Shown: positions 13,330-27,960 of the stretch, in pieces
How positions within the stretch are numbered: the first letter of the stretch is position 1
Layout of the letters: the number at the start of each line of letters is the position of its first letter
Source of the DNA: Cloeon dipterum
Taxonomy: Eukaryota; Arthropoda; Insecta; Ephemeroptera; Baetidae
Length of the DNA stretch: 64,000 bases
Direction: 5' to 3'
Assembly: GCF_949628265.1 (NCBI RefSeq)
Contig: NC_088786.1
Location: 4,650,001 to 4,714,000, forward strand
The notes under the pieces: model-generated
What the model saw: the letters and a program-made list of their open reading frames with translations, nothing else
Databases searched by the model: none
Told to the model about the DNA's origin: nothing
Position numbers and translations under genes: made by a program

Positions 13330-15041
13330 ATCACCTCTCTTTTAAACAATTATGTTCAAACTGATATTATTTTGTCTGGATATGGCAATGTATGGGGCAA
13401 AATAGCCCTGCAGAACCATAATAAAGATTACTTTGAAACTAAAGTCAAGCAGCTGGTTTTGCACCACCAATTTTATGACTTGGACGATTTTTTTGTCTGT
13501 GATTATGTTAAATAGCCTATTTAAATAGCCGTATTTTTAGAGCCACCCTTGTAAATAATCTCGGCTTTACAAAATAAAACTTTCTGAATCTGAAATCTAT
13601 CACAAATACTGTACAGCAGCTGTTTCGGCCAAGCAGTTTCATTTTTCTTTCAAATTTTGAAACGCTTTTGTCTAAATTTAATGTATAGTACATACAATAG
13701 GTACAGTCAAGACAATAAAGTATAATAAAAACACTTCATCAATTGTTGTAAAAATAATTTATAAATAATAGTGGTTTTAATTGTTGTAATCATGCGCAGA
13801 ATGGTAAATTATTCTGGTCATAGGTATATGAAAACAGTATTATTAATAACGCGAAATAGTCTGAAATTAGTTTAGTGCGGTATAATCATGTTGATCTTGC
13901 ACTAATAAACTCATAAATATCTCTACGCTTCCATGAAATAATACAATAATAATAAACACAGTGGTGACTAACGTATTTTTCAGTCTTCTATTTGATATTT
14001 TGTTCCTATCAAACTGGAAAAAGTCTAAAAAATCTATTTACTCACCTCAACCTGAAATTTCTGTAGTGCACACAAGCTGGTCCGAGAACCTTCTTGTCGC
14101 CCCGCTTGTTTCTTTTCTCTGCTTTTTAGTTCATATATCGAAGAACTGAAGTGGAGGGGAATATCAGAGCAGCTTTTTGCTCGATTTTTTTGTTTGCTTT
14201 TGCTCCATTGATTGGTCACTATCCACTCTGTGTACCTGGTCACGTGAGATGAAAAAAAATCAGTCCGGCCATTAAAGGAAATTTAAGCTGACTAGTCGGC
14301 CTATGTTGTCAGTATCACTTTTCAACATTTCTTTCAAGAAAATGACTTGGAATTAGGGGATGACTTTGAATAATACGAGTTGAATGTTGCGTAGTGAACC
14401 GAACCGCTTTATTAGACTTATTTCTTTATCTATAATTCTTGAACTTATATTAATGATATACGATATAACGAAATATAAAAAGACAATAAATAATAATATA
14501 ATGCCAAAAGACAATAAAGATTTATTATAAATTCATAGCGCAATTAAAATGCAAATCGTAGGAAGTTATTATGAGGATTTTATTAAATTCGATATCCAAA
14601 ATATATTCATCTTTGCTCCTCATATGCAAAAGCGTTTCTAAAAATTGTAGGTGCAATGTTTGAACCAGCAATCGGTACTACAAATCGACCTGTTAAATGG
14701 TCACAAAATAAAACAAGGATTAAATTTATTAAACGAAATGAGCTGTTGCATTTTCAAGCTGTTTCATAAGTTTAGTATGTTTCTGACCAGATGTCAGCTC
14801 CAGATTGCGATTAAGCGTATACAAAAGTTCCCTTGGCTACATTTTTTTATCCGAAATCGAGAGCCGCTTACACCAGACAGATCGTATTTTATTTATAAGC
14901 AAATAATCCCCTTTTCACCTGCGCAATGCTCTCAAGTATAGCAACGACATGCCACACGGATATCCCCTTACAATATTATTTACCATTTGCAGCATATACA
15001 ATGCATCATCATTTTATCCTTTATTCATGATCGGTTCTTGT

Positions 15042-18000
15042 TCAAAATAGCACAGACTCTTTTTCTGGTAGAAGCTGACCGGTACTTTCTTCAATGCTTC
15101 CGTACGATACGGCATCCTTGGTTTCATCAAAGAGGGCGATCAAGTTGTTTTCTGACGAAGCGTAACAAACTTGAAGAGTCATCACTGCCAGCTGGAATGT
15201 CATTGTTTAGGTTTGAAAAGTTAAATTGCTGGTTAAGACGAAAAATGTAGGTTTTCAGAAAGCAAAACTATATTATTTTCATGTTGCTGCGCACGTGATA
15301 AGATGGTTTAGAGGAAGATATTTATTTTTAAATATTATACCATCATCATTTTTCAGCATAAATTTCAAGATGGTGTGGAAATTCAACTGTCAGCACAATA
15401 AGTCGATTTTAAAAAGCAATTTAAACTATACTTACGGCAAACAAAATAGGAAACATAGCCAAAATTGCTGAATTGCTGAAGCCAACCAAGTCTGCGAGAA
15501 AGCCGAATGTGACATCTCCTAAAAGTGACCCCGTCACGTGCGAGACCACCAATACAGCAGTGACGACTCCGCAGATCGTGTTAGTGGATTCACGCTCAGT
15601 TTGCCTTCAAAGCTGAATTAATGTATCGAAAGCGAAACAAACATTAAACGCATTACAGTGTTTGATTGAGCGAAGCGAACACTGAGACGAACGACGTCGC
15701 GAATCCAAGGCCAAAGGCAATAACACCCATCACACCGACGGACCAGCTCCTGAAATTCAAGACGCGTGTGTATTGATTTCACCCATATTCCGCCACACCT
15801 GTCTGGACTTTAATCGAGGCTCATTTACGCCTACTGATTTGACTGGCTGATTTTCTTTCCCATAAAATGAGAGAGAGTAAAATAACAATTTGTGGTGTTA
15901 TTTTTGCGTCTGGTACTACTGACAAGGGAATCTCAAACGAGTCTGCTGGACCGATGAAAAAGAGGCCAGTCAGCATGCAGATGAGCCCAGTGGCCGTGAA
16001 TAACAAGGGCGGCGCTCCGCGGTCGCAAAGCGAGCCCACCACGCAGGCCGTTAAGACTGCTGTGCAATACAGCAGAGCGAACGTTGCCCATACTTCCATA
16101 GGGTTGAACTTTAACTAGAAAAAAAACACATTCGGATTTCTCTAGGGGCCATCAAATTTATTCAACTAACCTCAGATAGAAGGAAGGGTCCAATCGTGTT
16201 GTTGATGTAGCTCAGGCACATGCTTCCGACTGCCACAATAATGCTGCCGGTGCGCACCGTGTGCAGTCGGAAACTCCGGGTTAAAATTTCTGTTAAAAAG
16301 AGATCTCAGACTTAATGACAAAAAGAGAGCATTCTAAGCAACATATAAATCTATTAAGTATGATTTTGCACCATTTTCATCAAGCGAAAGTATTGCAAAT
16401 ATTTACATAGTTATTTTAGAATATCTCGTGATGTTGCTTAATAGTTGAAGAATATCTTCTGAATCATGTGCGATTTATTCAAACGTTTGACACAGGAAGG
16501 TGTCATCATCGTTTTAGAAATTTGTGTTTTTCATAATAAAGTGATACAATTATTGCCATAATTGCTAAAACCAAAAAGTAGAAATGAAAATTAACTGTGA
16601 AGATTGTAATGCATACAAACTGGTCCTAACCCATAATATGCAAATCAGGTTGCCATTGAATTTTGAAATATTATATCTGGTCAAAAACACGATTAAATTT
16701 GAAATGGCCAGTACCAGACTTGTGGCTAAGAATAATTCTTCCCAAACGATCTCTTTGTTGCACCTTGCTCCCTTAATTTGTTGACACAGAGTAAGTAATA
16801 TTTTTAACGCGTTACCTGTTGAAATGAAGATGATAATTTTAAAATTATTAAAAGACTTGAATATAAAAATCGAGATTATGACCCTGATGAATTATTTGTC
16901 TTTGATTTTCATAATTAGCTTATAGAGTATTTTGTGTAATTAGTAAAGACCAAAAAAAGTGATTGACTTTATTCACCCCTGTAGTTATTGACTCATGAAA
17001 AAGTACAATGCCTAAAATAAACTCTCCAGAGTCTGCTAGTTGAGATAAAATAAGTCACTCTGGTCCATTATGTGTTTAATTAGAAATCTCCATCAACACG
17101 CTGTTGATCGCGCTGCTCACCAACACCCGACCGCAACGCATTCTTTTCTGGCAAGCAAAAAACCGCCGATTTTTTGCCTGACGCAAATGCACGTGACTGT
17201 CACAAAAACTGATCATAAAAAGTGTCTTGCGAAATTTAAGCAATATAAGGGCAGGACCAGAGCTGTCATTTCTTGTCTCGCCGGCATTGACATTCCCTTT
17301 TTGGTCATGTCGCGTGCCTTTTAAAATGAGTTAGCTTGACAAAATTTGTGCGAAAACTAAGCTAGAAAACAAGAGATAAAAGTTATTACTTTTATGAATA
17401 GTAAAAATAAATGGCATTTACTTTGAACAGGCGCGAGGATCTCGTGATTTGTAACCAAAAGGTCGACATCAGCGTCCAACGGCAGGTTGCAGGGAACAAC
17501 GTAGGACACGCAAATCGCGGAAAACCCGAGCGCAATGTAGGAAATCTCGAATCGAGCGGCCTGCAGACAAACGGCGTCGCATTTCAAATGGAAGGAAGGG
17601 TGAATGCAACACGTGCGTCAAATGATCCAATTTTGAGTGTCATGCTTAACTTACGTACCTCTTGAGCGGAGGCGCCCAGCAGCGATCCGCAAATCAGTCC
17701 GAACGCATGGGGCACGAGAAAGCTGAGCTGGAAAACGATTTAAAGCGAGGCATGAACTCAAGCGGAAGATAATAATTTTTAATGCCTTGAAAGTAGTTTT
17801 AATCAAATTTTCGAAACCCGATCTCTTATACGCACATAATAGGTGGACCTGCGAGGAGGCAGAGCCAGCAAGAGGGTAAACGAGGCCATGTACGCCAGAG
17901 TGGAGCAAACCCCGGCCGCTAACCGGAACATGAAACTCAGAAACATGAACGCTTCGTCGCCAGCGTAGTTGTCAGCGAATCTGCCACAGAAGTAAAAATG

Positions 18001-19390
18001 TCATCTTCCTCTGGCAAAGAGTGGTTATTATAGTTGGGAAGGAAAATGCATGTGCGGTTAAAGTTCATGTTCATATCAAATAAGTTTGAGCTTTATAGAA
18101 TCTGATATTATCCGTGACTTTGACAGCCTAGCTTAAAAACTGGCATATTTTGCTTCAACTTGTGTTACGCAGGTTCAGTTAGTAATTTTATGCGGATTGA
18201 AAACGAAACCGACTCTGGATAACCACATGCCAATGCAGTTTGTGGGAAAAAATTTCAATATTCCCTAATGTTTTTTACTTGCGGCATATTTTTTATTTTT
18301 ATCTCCACGCATAATATCAAAGCGAACGTTCATTTTTGAACTCAACATTTTTAAATATAGAATAGGTTAATTTAGTTTTTCTAATTATATAGAGGCCATC
18401 ATAGGCTTCTCGGTTATAATTTTTTTTTGCACTTTTTATCCATGTCCGAGGACCGGGAAGGGCGCGCACTGCACTAGCACGAATGCTGAAACCCTGGTGC
18501 GAATAACACCGCGAACGGATAACATGGGCGCACCAGGACGCACTGGGACCCAGCCCACTCAAGGGCCACTTGCCTCCGCACCGAGGACTGCATTGAAACG
18601 CTAGACATTCGTCCCGTGAAGCCAAATCACGCATGCTGGAAAGGTGCAAAGCAGCAAGTAGCGAGTCTAAGCAGCCCATTGAGCAATTTGAGCATTTCGA
18701 GTCACTAAACTAACCACTTTTTGCCATCTCTGACATTGGGTAGCCAGTATTAGATCTCCCAACTGCTCAAATACCTCCCATTGCTTTGAAACTCCTGAGA
18801 ATGCCTTAACAATGCGAGCTAACGGGCTGGTTAATTCATAATCACACAAGTACTCCCCGATTTTTTTTTATAATAATGTGCAAAAATCCAGGTCAGTGTT
18901 TATTTGTACAAAAGTTCCTGTTATTCTCTGCCAGTCCTGAATATTAAACAAATATTGAACGAAATAAAAACAGAAGGGTGTTAGCAAACGAACCCCAATA
19001 GCATGAACGTCACGCCGACGACAAATACTCCATAGTGCACCGCCAGGCGGGAGCCGAATTTCTGAATCTGAAAGAATTGAATCACAACAGTCAGCGGGAC
19101 GGAAAGAGCACCATTTGCATCCGGACCGAGAACACGCTGAGTGGCAGAACGACCAAAATGCCGAGTTCGTTGATGCCGAAGATGAGTCCGCATGTGCTTT
19201 GGCTCCAGCCTCGCGCCTCCAGCTGCGTTAGGACCAATTTAGTTCAAATGACACGCAGACGGTGTGAAATCGAATTTACCTGGGCGGTGCAGGCGAACGT
19301 GTAAAAAGAGCGGCAAACGGCCTGGCAGAAAAAGTGCAAGGCGAGAGGAACTCCGAGGGAAAGCGGCGGCTGCTGCGTCGGGTGCGGCAT
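15042..19390 (-). CDS. SLC18B1-like major facilitator transporter, copy B (about 451 aa)
   Basis: Diverged tandem paralogue of copy A. Exons (minus): 19415-19280 (coding from the ATG at 19390), 19222-19127, 19067-18994, 17980-17836, 17727-17659, 17560-17422, 16289-16171, 16114-15924, 15749-15657, 15604-15436, 15191-15042. Lengths 96, 74, 145, 69, 139, 119, 191, 93, 169 match copy A (96, 74, 148, 69, 85, 119, 191, 96, 169), so the intron pattern predates the duplication. Only the sixth differs much, adding about 18 residues to the central loop. Family features: IFGINELGILVVLPLSVFS, YINNTIGPFLL, FIGPADSF. The C-tail ends in acidic residues with LLPEKESVLF. Exon 1 stays open upstream of the ATG to an acceptor at 19416, so an extra N-terminal exon is possible (see 20775-20850). 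Two donors are weak (GTCCGG, GTCAGT). An AATAAA lies 17 bases after the stop. Copy B lacks the PFF/P-type motif after TM1, so its substrate may have changed. Confidence 0.8.
18440..18825 (-). repeat. Dispersed repeat, copy 1, in an intron of SLC18B1-like copy B
   Basis: Bases 18660-18823 match 59110-59270 closely, and the left part matches 58890-59050 more weakly. A third short copy lies at 60731-60836. On the minus strand the shared part keeps an open frame (AFSGVSKQWEVFEQLGDL, then QRWQKVVSLVTRNAQIAQ), with mostly conservative differences between copies. I do not recognise the protein. Confidence 0.7.
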
Positions 19391-20774
19391 TTTTGCGCCT
19401 CTTTTCACATCGCACCTGCCAAACGAACAGAACAAACAGAGAATTTTATACCTAAACGGTGATTCGACGGAATGTGGTCTAAAGAAAAATAATTTCAATA
19501 AAAATCCTGTATTTGCAACGCTGTGTTTCTTTTTGGAGGACTTGTCCTCTGCTTTTAAGTAATTCTCTATATTATGCTACAACGTTTTAGTTTATTCCAA
19601 CTAGAAATAAGACAGATATAGAAGTATAATTCTTCTGCCATTGCAAAAATTGATTAACAAGAATTGAATTGAAGCAAAATTTATATATACTTGTTTGCCC
19701 GTTCGATTTTCAAGAATATTGACTGTTTCCTAATGGACAAGCTGTGGCTCCCTTCTTCAAATCCCGTTGTGTTTCTTTGTGATCAATTTTCACGCAATAA
19801 GTTACTCTTTCAAAAAGCACGACAAGATGAAATTAAAGTACAAATTTTCGTGTTCACTTGCAAAATTGGAATATTTTTGCTTAATAAGGACTAATGTCAT
19901 GTCTACTATCCTTATACACGTTACTGAATTATGGTCCACTTGAGAATAATTGCGTATCAAACTTGCAGAGTTTGGGAATTGCAATTTGTTCCAACAACTA
20001 ACTCGATCAACCGCCCATCCGGCCGGTAATAGAAATAAGTCTTTTGATAGATTTACAACTTCAATCCAATTTACAGCATTCATGAACACCATGAACAAAA
20101 ATGAAACTGGAACAGTGATATATGCACTTCTTTTTTGATTACTTATATTTTGTGTTGGTGGCAATGACGACACATTCTGAATTTTGCCATTGGAATATTC
20201 ATCACTAATAGAATCAAAAAATCAGAGCACGATAACAAAAAAATTGAATTTACTTTATTTCAAACAGTATATAACGTTAAAAAACAATTACAACAGATTT
20301 CACTTAACGATATATTTTGCACCATATTCGTACACACGCTATCTCGTAAAATATTCATTTATGAGCGAATATTTCGTAAAAAAATATATCGCTTGGTTTT
20401 TTTTATTTCAATTTCAGGGAGAATGAACGAGAGGGACAAATTTTTAGTTGCAACACAGGTACTGGTTGGTTGTGAAGTCTGAATTAATCATGAGCATTGG
20501 CAAAACGAGCGTAAAATCGTGTAGGCACTGTCGAAAATTTCACGCTAGTCCGACGATTTTTCACCCTGTTTGACACTCTTTTATTTTTTACTCAGCGCAC
20601 GAGAAACAAGCCTGCACACACGCGTTTGGTAGAAAAATCTTCACAAAACAGACGACAAAAGCAATTTTCTGCGAAAAAGTTCTATTTATGTTTGAGTGAA
20701 ATTTGTGGTGAAAAAGTGCTGCGTTTACTAAAACCGAAAACACGGCTGTATAAAATTGTGATTTAGAGACTCAC

Positions 20775-20850
20775 GGAACATCCTCGACTGGTCCCTCGTC
20801 TGGGACGATGTGCCTCACTTGCTGATCGCGCTTACTCTGGCGCGCCGGTG
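20775..20850 (-). other. Candidate upstream exon of SLC18B1-like copy B
   Basis: A strong donor (GTGAGT) sits just below 20775. The exon reads open in the phase that joins the acceptor at 19416, giving the charged stretch RHIVPDEGPVEDVP before the exon that carries the first membrane segment. No ATG is found before an in-frame TAA, so it is either a second exon whose start lies further upstream or 5' untranslated. Confidence 0.35.
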
Positions 20851-20859
20851 TTTTGCTGC

Positions 20860-23800
20860 CTATTTCGTTGGATTACTAAAACCTGTTTCCCCAGAGTGCG
20901 CCTGAAAAGTCGCTCAGGGATTCCTCTGACTGAGTGAAAAAACGTATCTGGTCACTCAAATCACAGGGGATTCTAAGGCCACGCTGATTCAGGGCTTCCT
21001 CCCGCGTGGCTATCATAAAAACCTGTTTTGTTTAGGTTTCTACTATTCGGCTCGCTTGACTATTTACTGATTAAAAGGTCATCTTCAAAACGTTTTCCGG
21101 GGTTTTGTAGCTTTTGCAGTAATCTATTTGAATAACTAATGAATAGCGGATGGATTTATGAACATGTGGCCAAATTTTGCGCTTCTCAGCAGGACTTTTT
21201 TGTCTCCAGAAATTATAGTCTTGAACAAATTAATGGCTTACTACCGTGAATCGTGCGTTTCCACCCGTCCGCCTTGCACACATTTGCTAGACCATCAATT
21301 GTGGAAAGATGGCAGGCTTTTAACAAAATTTATTAATGTTATTTCTGCAATATCTTGTCTGCATTGCGGTCATAAAATGTATGTGCGAAGATCCAATCGC
21401 AGTTCTCCACACTAAAATAAATCAAGGAAATTTTTGGGGCCAGTATAGAAATTACCGGAAATTACTAAGTACCTTTTGGAAATTTATTATTGCGTTAAAT
21501 ATTCGCCAGATATTAGAATTTGTGCCATTTTGCCGTAGTGATATGATTACCATTAGCTGCACAAACATTTCATCTAAATAATGTCATCGTGTAATGCAAA
21601 TAAGTAATAAAAAGTTAATATGCAGGATGCACAATAATTGTCACCATGTTCTCTGTGCAAATGAACAGCACGCGCTTGGCATTCATTCGCGCACCGCCAT
21701 AAAGAGAATGACGAGTTTCCGCAAGGAAAAAAAATGCTTGCTTTGGTCTTTTGCACTCCACTGCGAGATCCAGATGAGGAAATTAAAACAATATGTGCGC
21801 GCGGTCCAGGTTGTTTTGCAGATCCATCCAGCATCGCGCTCAACAGCCTTCTTCTTTGCTACCAGTCTGCTTTTTTTCCAATTTGCAAACCATCCGGCCG
21901 TTGTAATCAACGTTTGCTGCAGACGAAGTCCTCTTTTTTCCTTTTTCGCGGAATATGGGTTGGTTTGTTTACCCCCAGCATCAAGAAGAAGCGGAATAAC
22001 CCTTCTGCAAATGACATCACAACCCAGACTCCAGGAGGCAAAAAATTTAAAAAATAAACAAAAATATTTTAGCTCGCAAAGGTTTTTGCTATACCACAAA
22101 AATATTATACTTTTCCGACTTTCGATCGATAAATTTGTTCTACACTACGGGTGGCAGTGTATTTTGTGTTTAGATAACTCGATCGATGGATGTTGTGCAA
22201 GAGCACTCACGGACCCGCATTAAAAGCAAAGGTGGGCCGCCACAATTGAATAGGACGTGCGAGTAAACACGTGATGAGTGTGGGCCGCGTGACCAGAGAC
22301 AAATGTTTCTTGCGAAATTTGTGCGCAAAGAGCAAGGGGTACGACCACTAGCACGACAGGGAACCTAGCTCTTTTTGCGTTTCTGTGGCTTGACTAATCT
22401 CTGAAGAGCCGCAATTGTGTTATAATGAGATTTTAATTAGTCCCGCTGGTCGCAGGTGAACTAACGAGCATTTGATTCTATAATCTGTGCAAGACAGTTT
22501 CCTGGATTGGCGGGATTCTGGTTTGTGACGGTTGTTTATTTTTTTCTTATTATAAACTCTTTATTTCATTTACACATAACACTCACAACTTCGTAGTCAC
22601 TTTTATGCAACTTTTTTAATTGAACCAGCTCAGAACCTGTTTTAGTTCAAAGGACAGTCGAAGCAGCGGCAAATAAATTTAAAATCTCTGCGTACGTTGG
22701 GTAAGGTGTATATTTAGCATTTGGTTTTCGAAGTGTGTTGGCGAGCTATTTTTAACCTCCTTAAATGTTCATTTTTAGGTTGGCAGTTGTTGTCCTTGCT
22801 AATCCTACATTTTCGTTTTCTTTAGTATCAAAGCGCGGATAAAAACACACTGCAAACCTGTTCCTGCTAATTTATATGCTGATATTATTATGAGGAATGA
22901 GGAAGTAAGTAAAACTTTTCCCAACTAAACAAATAAATTTTCAAATGAAACTTTGTTGTGACTGGTTTTTAAGTATTTAAAGTTTCAAATTTAGATTAAG
23001 TATTTAAATTCAGATTTTACCCTTTTACCTAAAAAATAATTAAGGAACGCATTTAGATTTTTAGGCACTCGAAAAATGTAACAAGCTCTTGGTTTTAAGG
23101 ATTTTTTGCAGTTGCACCATAATCTCGTGTTGATGAAATGTTTAAGGCTGTTGTTTTTTAATTTTATTGTATTTGTTTTAAATATAAAATGTGCGTTTTT
23201 TGCTTCAAGTTATATAATTGTTTTTGTGGAAAAAATATTCCCCATGCCTTTTTAGAATCTGTGCGTTTGCAGATGCAGAGAAAAAGTCAAGTCAATGATT
23301 TATTATTGGGATCCTTTTTCGCCGACATTATTGTCATCGCCAAATCTCGGGTTTGAGCCATCAGAATTACTAAAAACTGCACACCATTCGATTCATCTCA
23401 ACCTGCCCTAGATAGCCGATGGCTTTTGGGGGTGATCTAATCACCCACGAATGGCACCAACCCCAATTTACCTTTTTTCTGAATCCGCGCAGACAAAATT
23501 TGTTAGTAAAAATGAGAAGAAATTTCTAGTTTTCCTATTTAGATTGTCGATTTTAACCTTTCCACCAGTCTTATATTATTTGCATTGATTTATGAAGCTT
23601 AGAAAAGTCGACCGTCTAAAATTAACAGCCCTAGATTTATGTCTCATACTGCAGTAAATAAAGTTTTACTTTCCTAAATATTTTCGGTCCCGAATTGCTT
23701 TCGAAGTACTACAAATTTACTTTCCGAGTTTGTTTCGACTTTGTAGCCTTGAGGAGCAATCGTGCAAAACGCGACGATCCTGAGCAGAATAACGAGGCAC

Positions 23801-25500
23801 AATGCAAAATTAATGCGAGAAAAGTGGCGCTGCAGATGAAAAGTCGAGCGCAGCTCGCGGCTCTATTCCCCTTTCGGTGCTCGACATTAATTACTGCGAA
23901 TGTAGAGGAATATACGGCGCCGCGGGTGGAAATGGTGAAAATGCATTCATGCCAGCTCTCTCAGTACACTACTTATACTACTTCCTAGAATGACTGCTGG
24001 CGAAATAAAATGTCCACACAGAAATACACAAACTAACAAACACAGCTGCGTGGAAAATGGAAATAGTGATAAAATGCACCAGAGTTGCTCGCAGGCGAGG
24101 AAAGCAGCGCAGTGGCCGGAAAAGCGCGAAATGAGCAAACATGCGGTGCAGTCGTTAAATATGAACCACTTTGTATAATTTAGTCCAGAACTTAGTTAAT
24201 CTTGCAAAGCAACTCTAGACATTAAAAAAAAATAAAAAGTTTCTGGAAAACTTTCAAATGTGTAGAAGCATCAAAATTGTTGAGGTTAATTTATTCCAGC
24301 GTGTATAAAATTTTTCAGTTTCTCGGGAATTTTACTCAATTTATGGGGCTATATGAATTTTCATTTTGCAGGTAAATTTAAGTACTGCTGATGAGGCCGA
24401 AAGGGGGCCGAACGCAGCTGCTTGCTGCTTATGTCATATTTATTTATTTTCATTTATTTATAATATATTTCGACTTATTGTCACGGTTCGCAAAAGTCTG
24501 CATTTTTTCGGAAAAAACAACTGTATTGCAAAAAACTGGCTTTCGCGGATTTTTCTGCAATTTTCCGCATTTTTCCGAAACACATGCGTTCATATGGAAG
24601 ATCAAAAATTCCCATAATGGATGACCAAAAATAGGAATTTACAAAATCAGTAAAAAAGCCGCTGGTTTCACCAAAAGACCGAACATTTTAACTCTCATCG
24701 TAGTTTTCCAAAATATTTGGCGTAAAATATGACTTTTTTCGGGTTAAATTCGGAAAAATGCGGGAAACCCCAACTCTAGAGGCCGAGAGAAAGAAGATTT
24801 TGACGAGTTGGAGAGAGCAGAGTCTCACTCATAGCCAGCGCTGGGTTTTTTCAGCTGTTTTTTGCGCAAAAATCTAGTGGTGCATTACAAAATTGACGAA
24901 CTTCGCTTATTGTAGCCTTCTACTCCTGGTTAACTGTCTATGGAAGTTATAGCCATTGTCCATTGTAAAATTAATTAATAATTATATTTAGCTGACATGA
25001 TTTGAATATTTTAAAGTAGTGAAATGAGAATAGTCCGCCAATAATTTTGTTGAAAAATAAAATAATTTAATGATCATTTCTACTTCCACAGATTTTGATA
25101 TAATAGATAAAACTGTAATTATTAAATCCAATAAGGTATTTTAACTGATTAGTTATTTCGTTAATATATATGTTTTGAATATCGTAAATATAAGTTGTTG
25201 TCGTCGTACACTTTCTACCACTTTCTATTTGGCCCGTTTGTATTGTACGTGCAGCGCACATCATTATCAATGAGAGGCAGCGCCGAAAACCACGCTGCCA
25301 TAAACATTAAAGAGCACCTCTGAGAGACCAGTGCCAAGCGCTAGCCTATCCCACCACTGCTTTTTCGTCTGCGCTCATCCGCTTTGAACCAGCAGCTGGC
25401 AGCGCGGCCCAGCAGCAGCAGCAAAATAAGCGGTAGCATGCAGTTCGTACGTCGTAGCCACAGCCTGTCTTTTCTAAATCCTAAAAACTTTACGCAGCAG
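20860..25500. other. Intergenic between SLC18B1-like copy B and SQOR
   Basis: This is the divergent promoter region between a minus-strand and a plus-strand gene. No coding exon was recognised. The longest open frame (21594-22223, plus, 209 codons) has no motif and is overlapped by long frames on the other strand and in another frame. The last 250 bases are richer in GC and likely hold the SQOR promoter and leader. Confidence 0.5.
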
Positions 25501-25532
25501 TTCCGTGCAATTCTTTCAACCTTTTAAGGAAG

Positions 25533-27446
<1,914 letters not shown>

Positions 27447-27960
27447 AGGACGGTCCAGTGATTAGAAAGAAACATGTATTTACAACCGGTGGTGGTATTA
27501 AATTGAAATTTTTAACGTTCATAATTAAATTATGAAATCTCGATATTTAAAGCAAAAAATTTATTTTTTGTAATTTTGCTGTGAACACCGCTCAGTATAG
27601 GAAGGTGTATAAATTTCTTCCAGCTGGATTTTTATCTATGTGTGCTGCATGCTTGTTATGCATCAGTTTTTTAGTCAAATTCAGGAAAATTAAATTTTTT
27701 GTATTCAGGTAAATAAATGTATATATGAAACTACAAAACAGTGAAACGTTTCTCATTTCTCAATGATTCCCGAAACCCGAAACTTATTGTTAGCTAATAA
27801 AAATAATTATTAAACACTTTTCGCTCGTTCAAAGCTAACCCGCCTATGGTTGGTAAGCGCCTGCTCTGTGCTGTAAGTATGCAACTTGCTTCGCTTCCAC
27901 GTGAAATCATCGATCATTGCGCCGCCGTGCCAGTTGGAGGAAACTAAAACAACAACAAAG

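Larger units (their letters stand above)
12300..15041. other. Spacer between the two SLC18B1-like genes
   Basis: Apart from the possible exon at 12754-13002 and the LINE remnant at 13160-13329, nothing was recognised. It holds the 3' flank of copy B and the promoter region of copy A. Six consecutive CG steps occur about 95 bases upstream of the copy A start codon, near 12272-12284. Confidence 0.5.

Noticed and set aside
21594-22223. 209-codon plus-strand open frame, the longest unexplained one
   Set aside because: No family motif, odd composition rich in Cys, Phe and His, and overlapped by a 138-codon frame on the other strand and a 107-codon frame in another plus frame. Likely chance.
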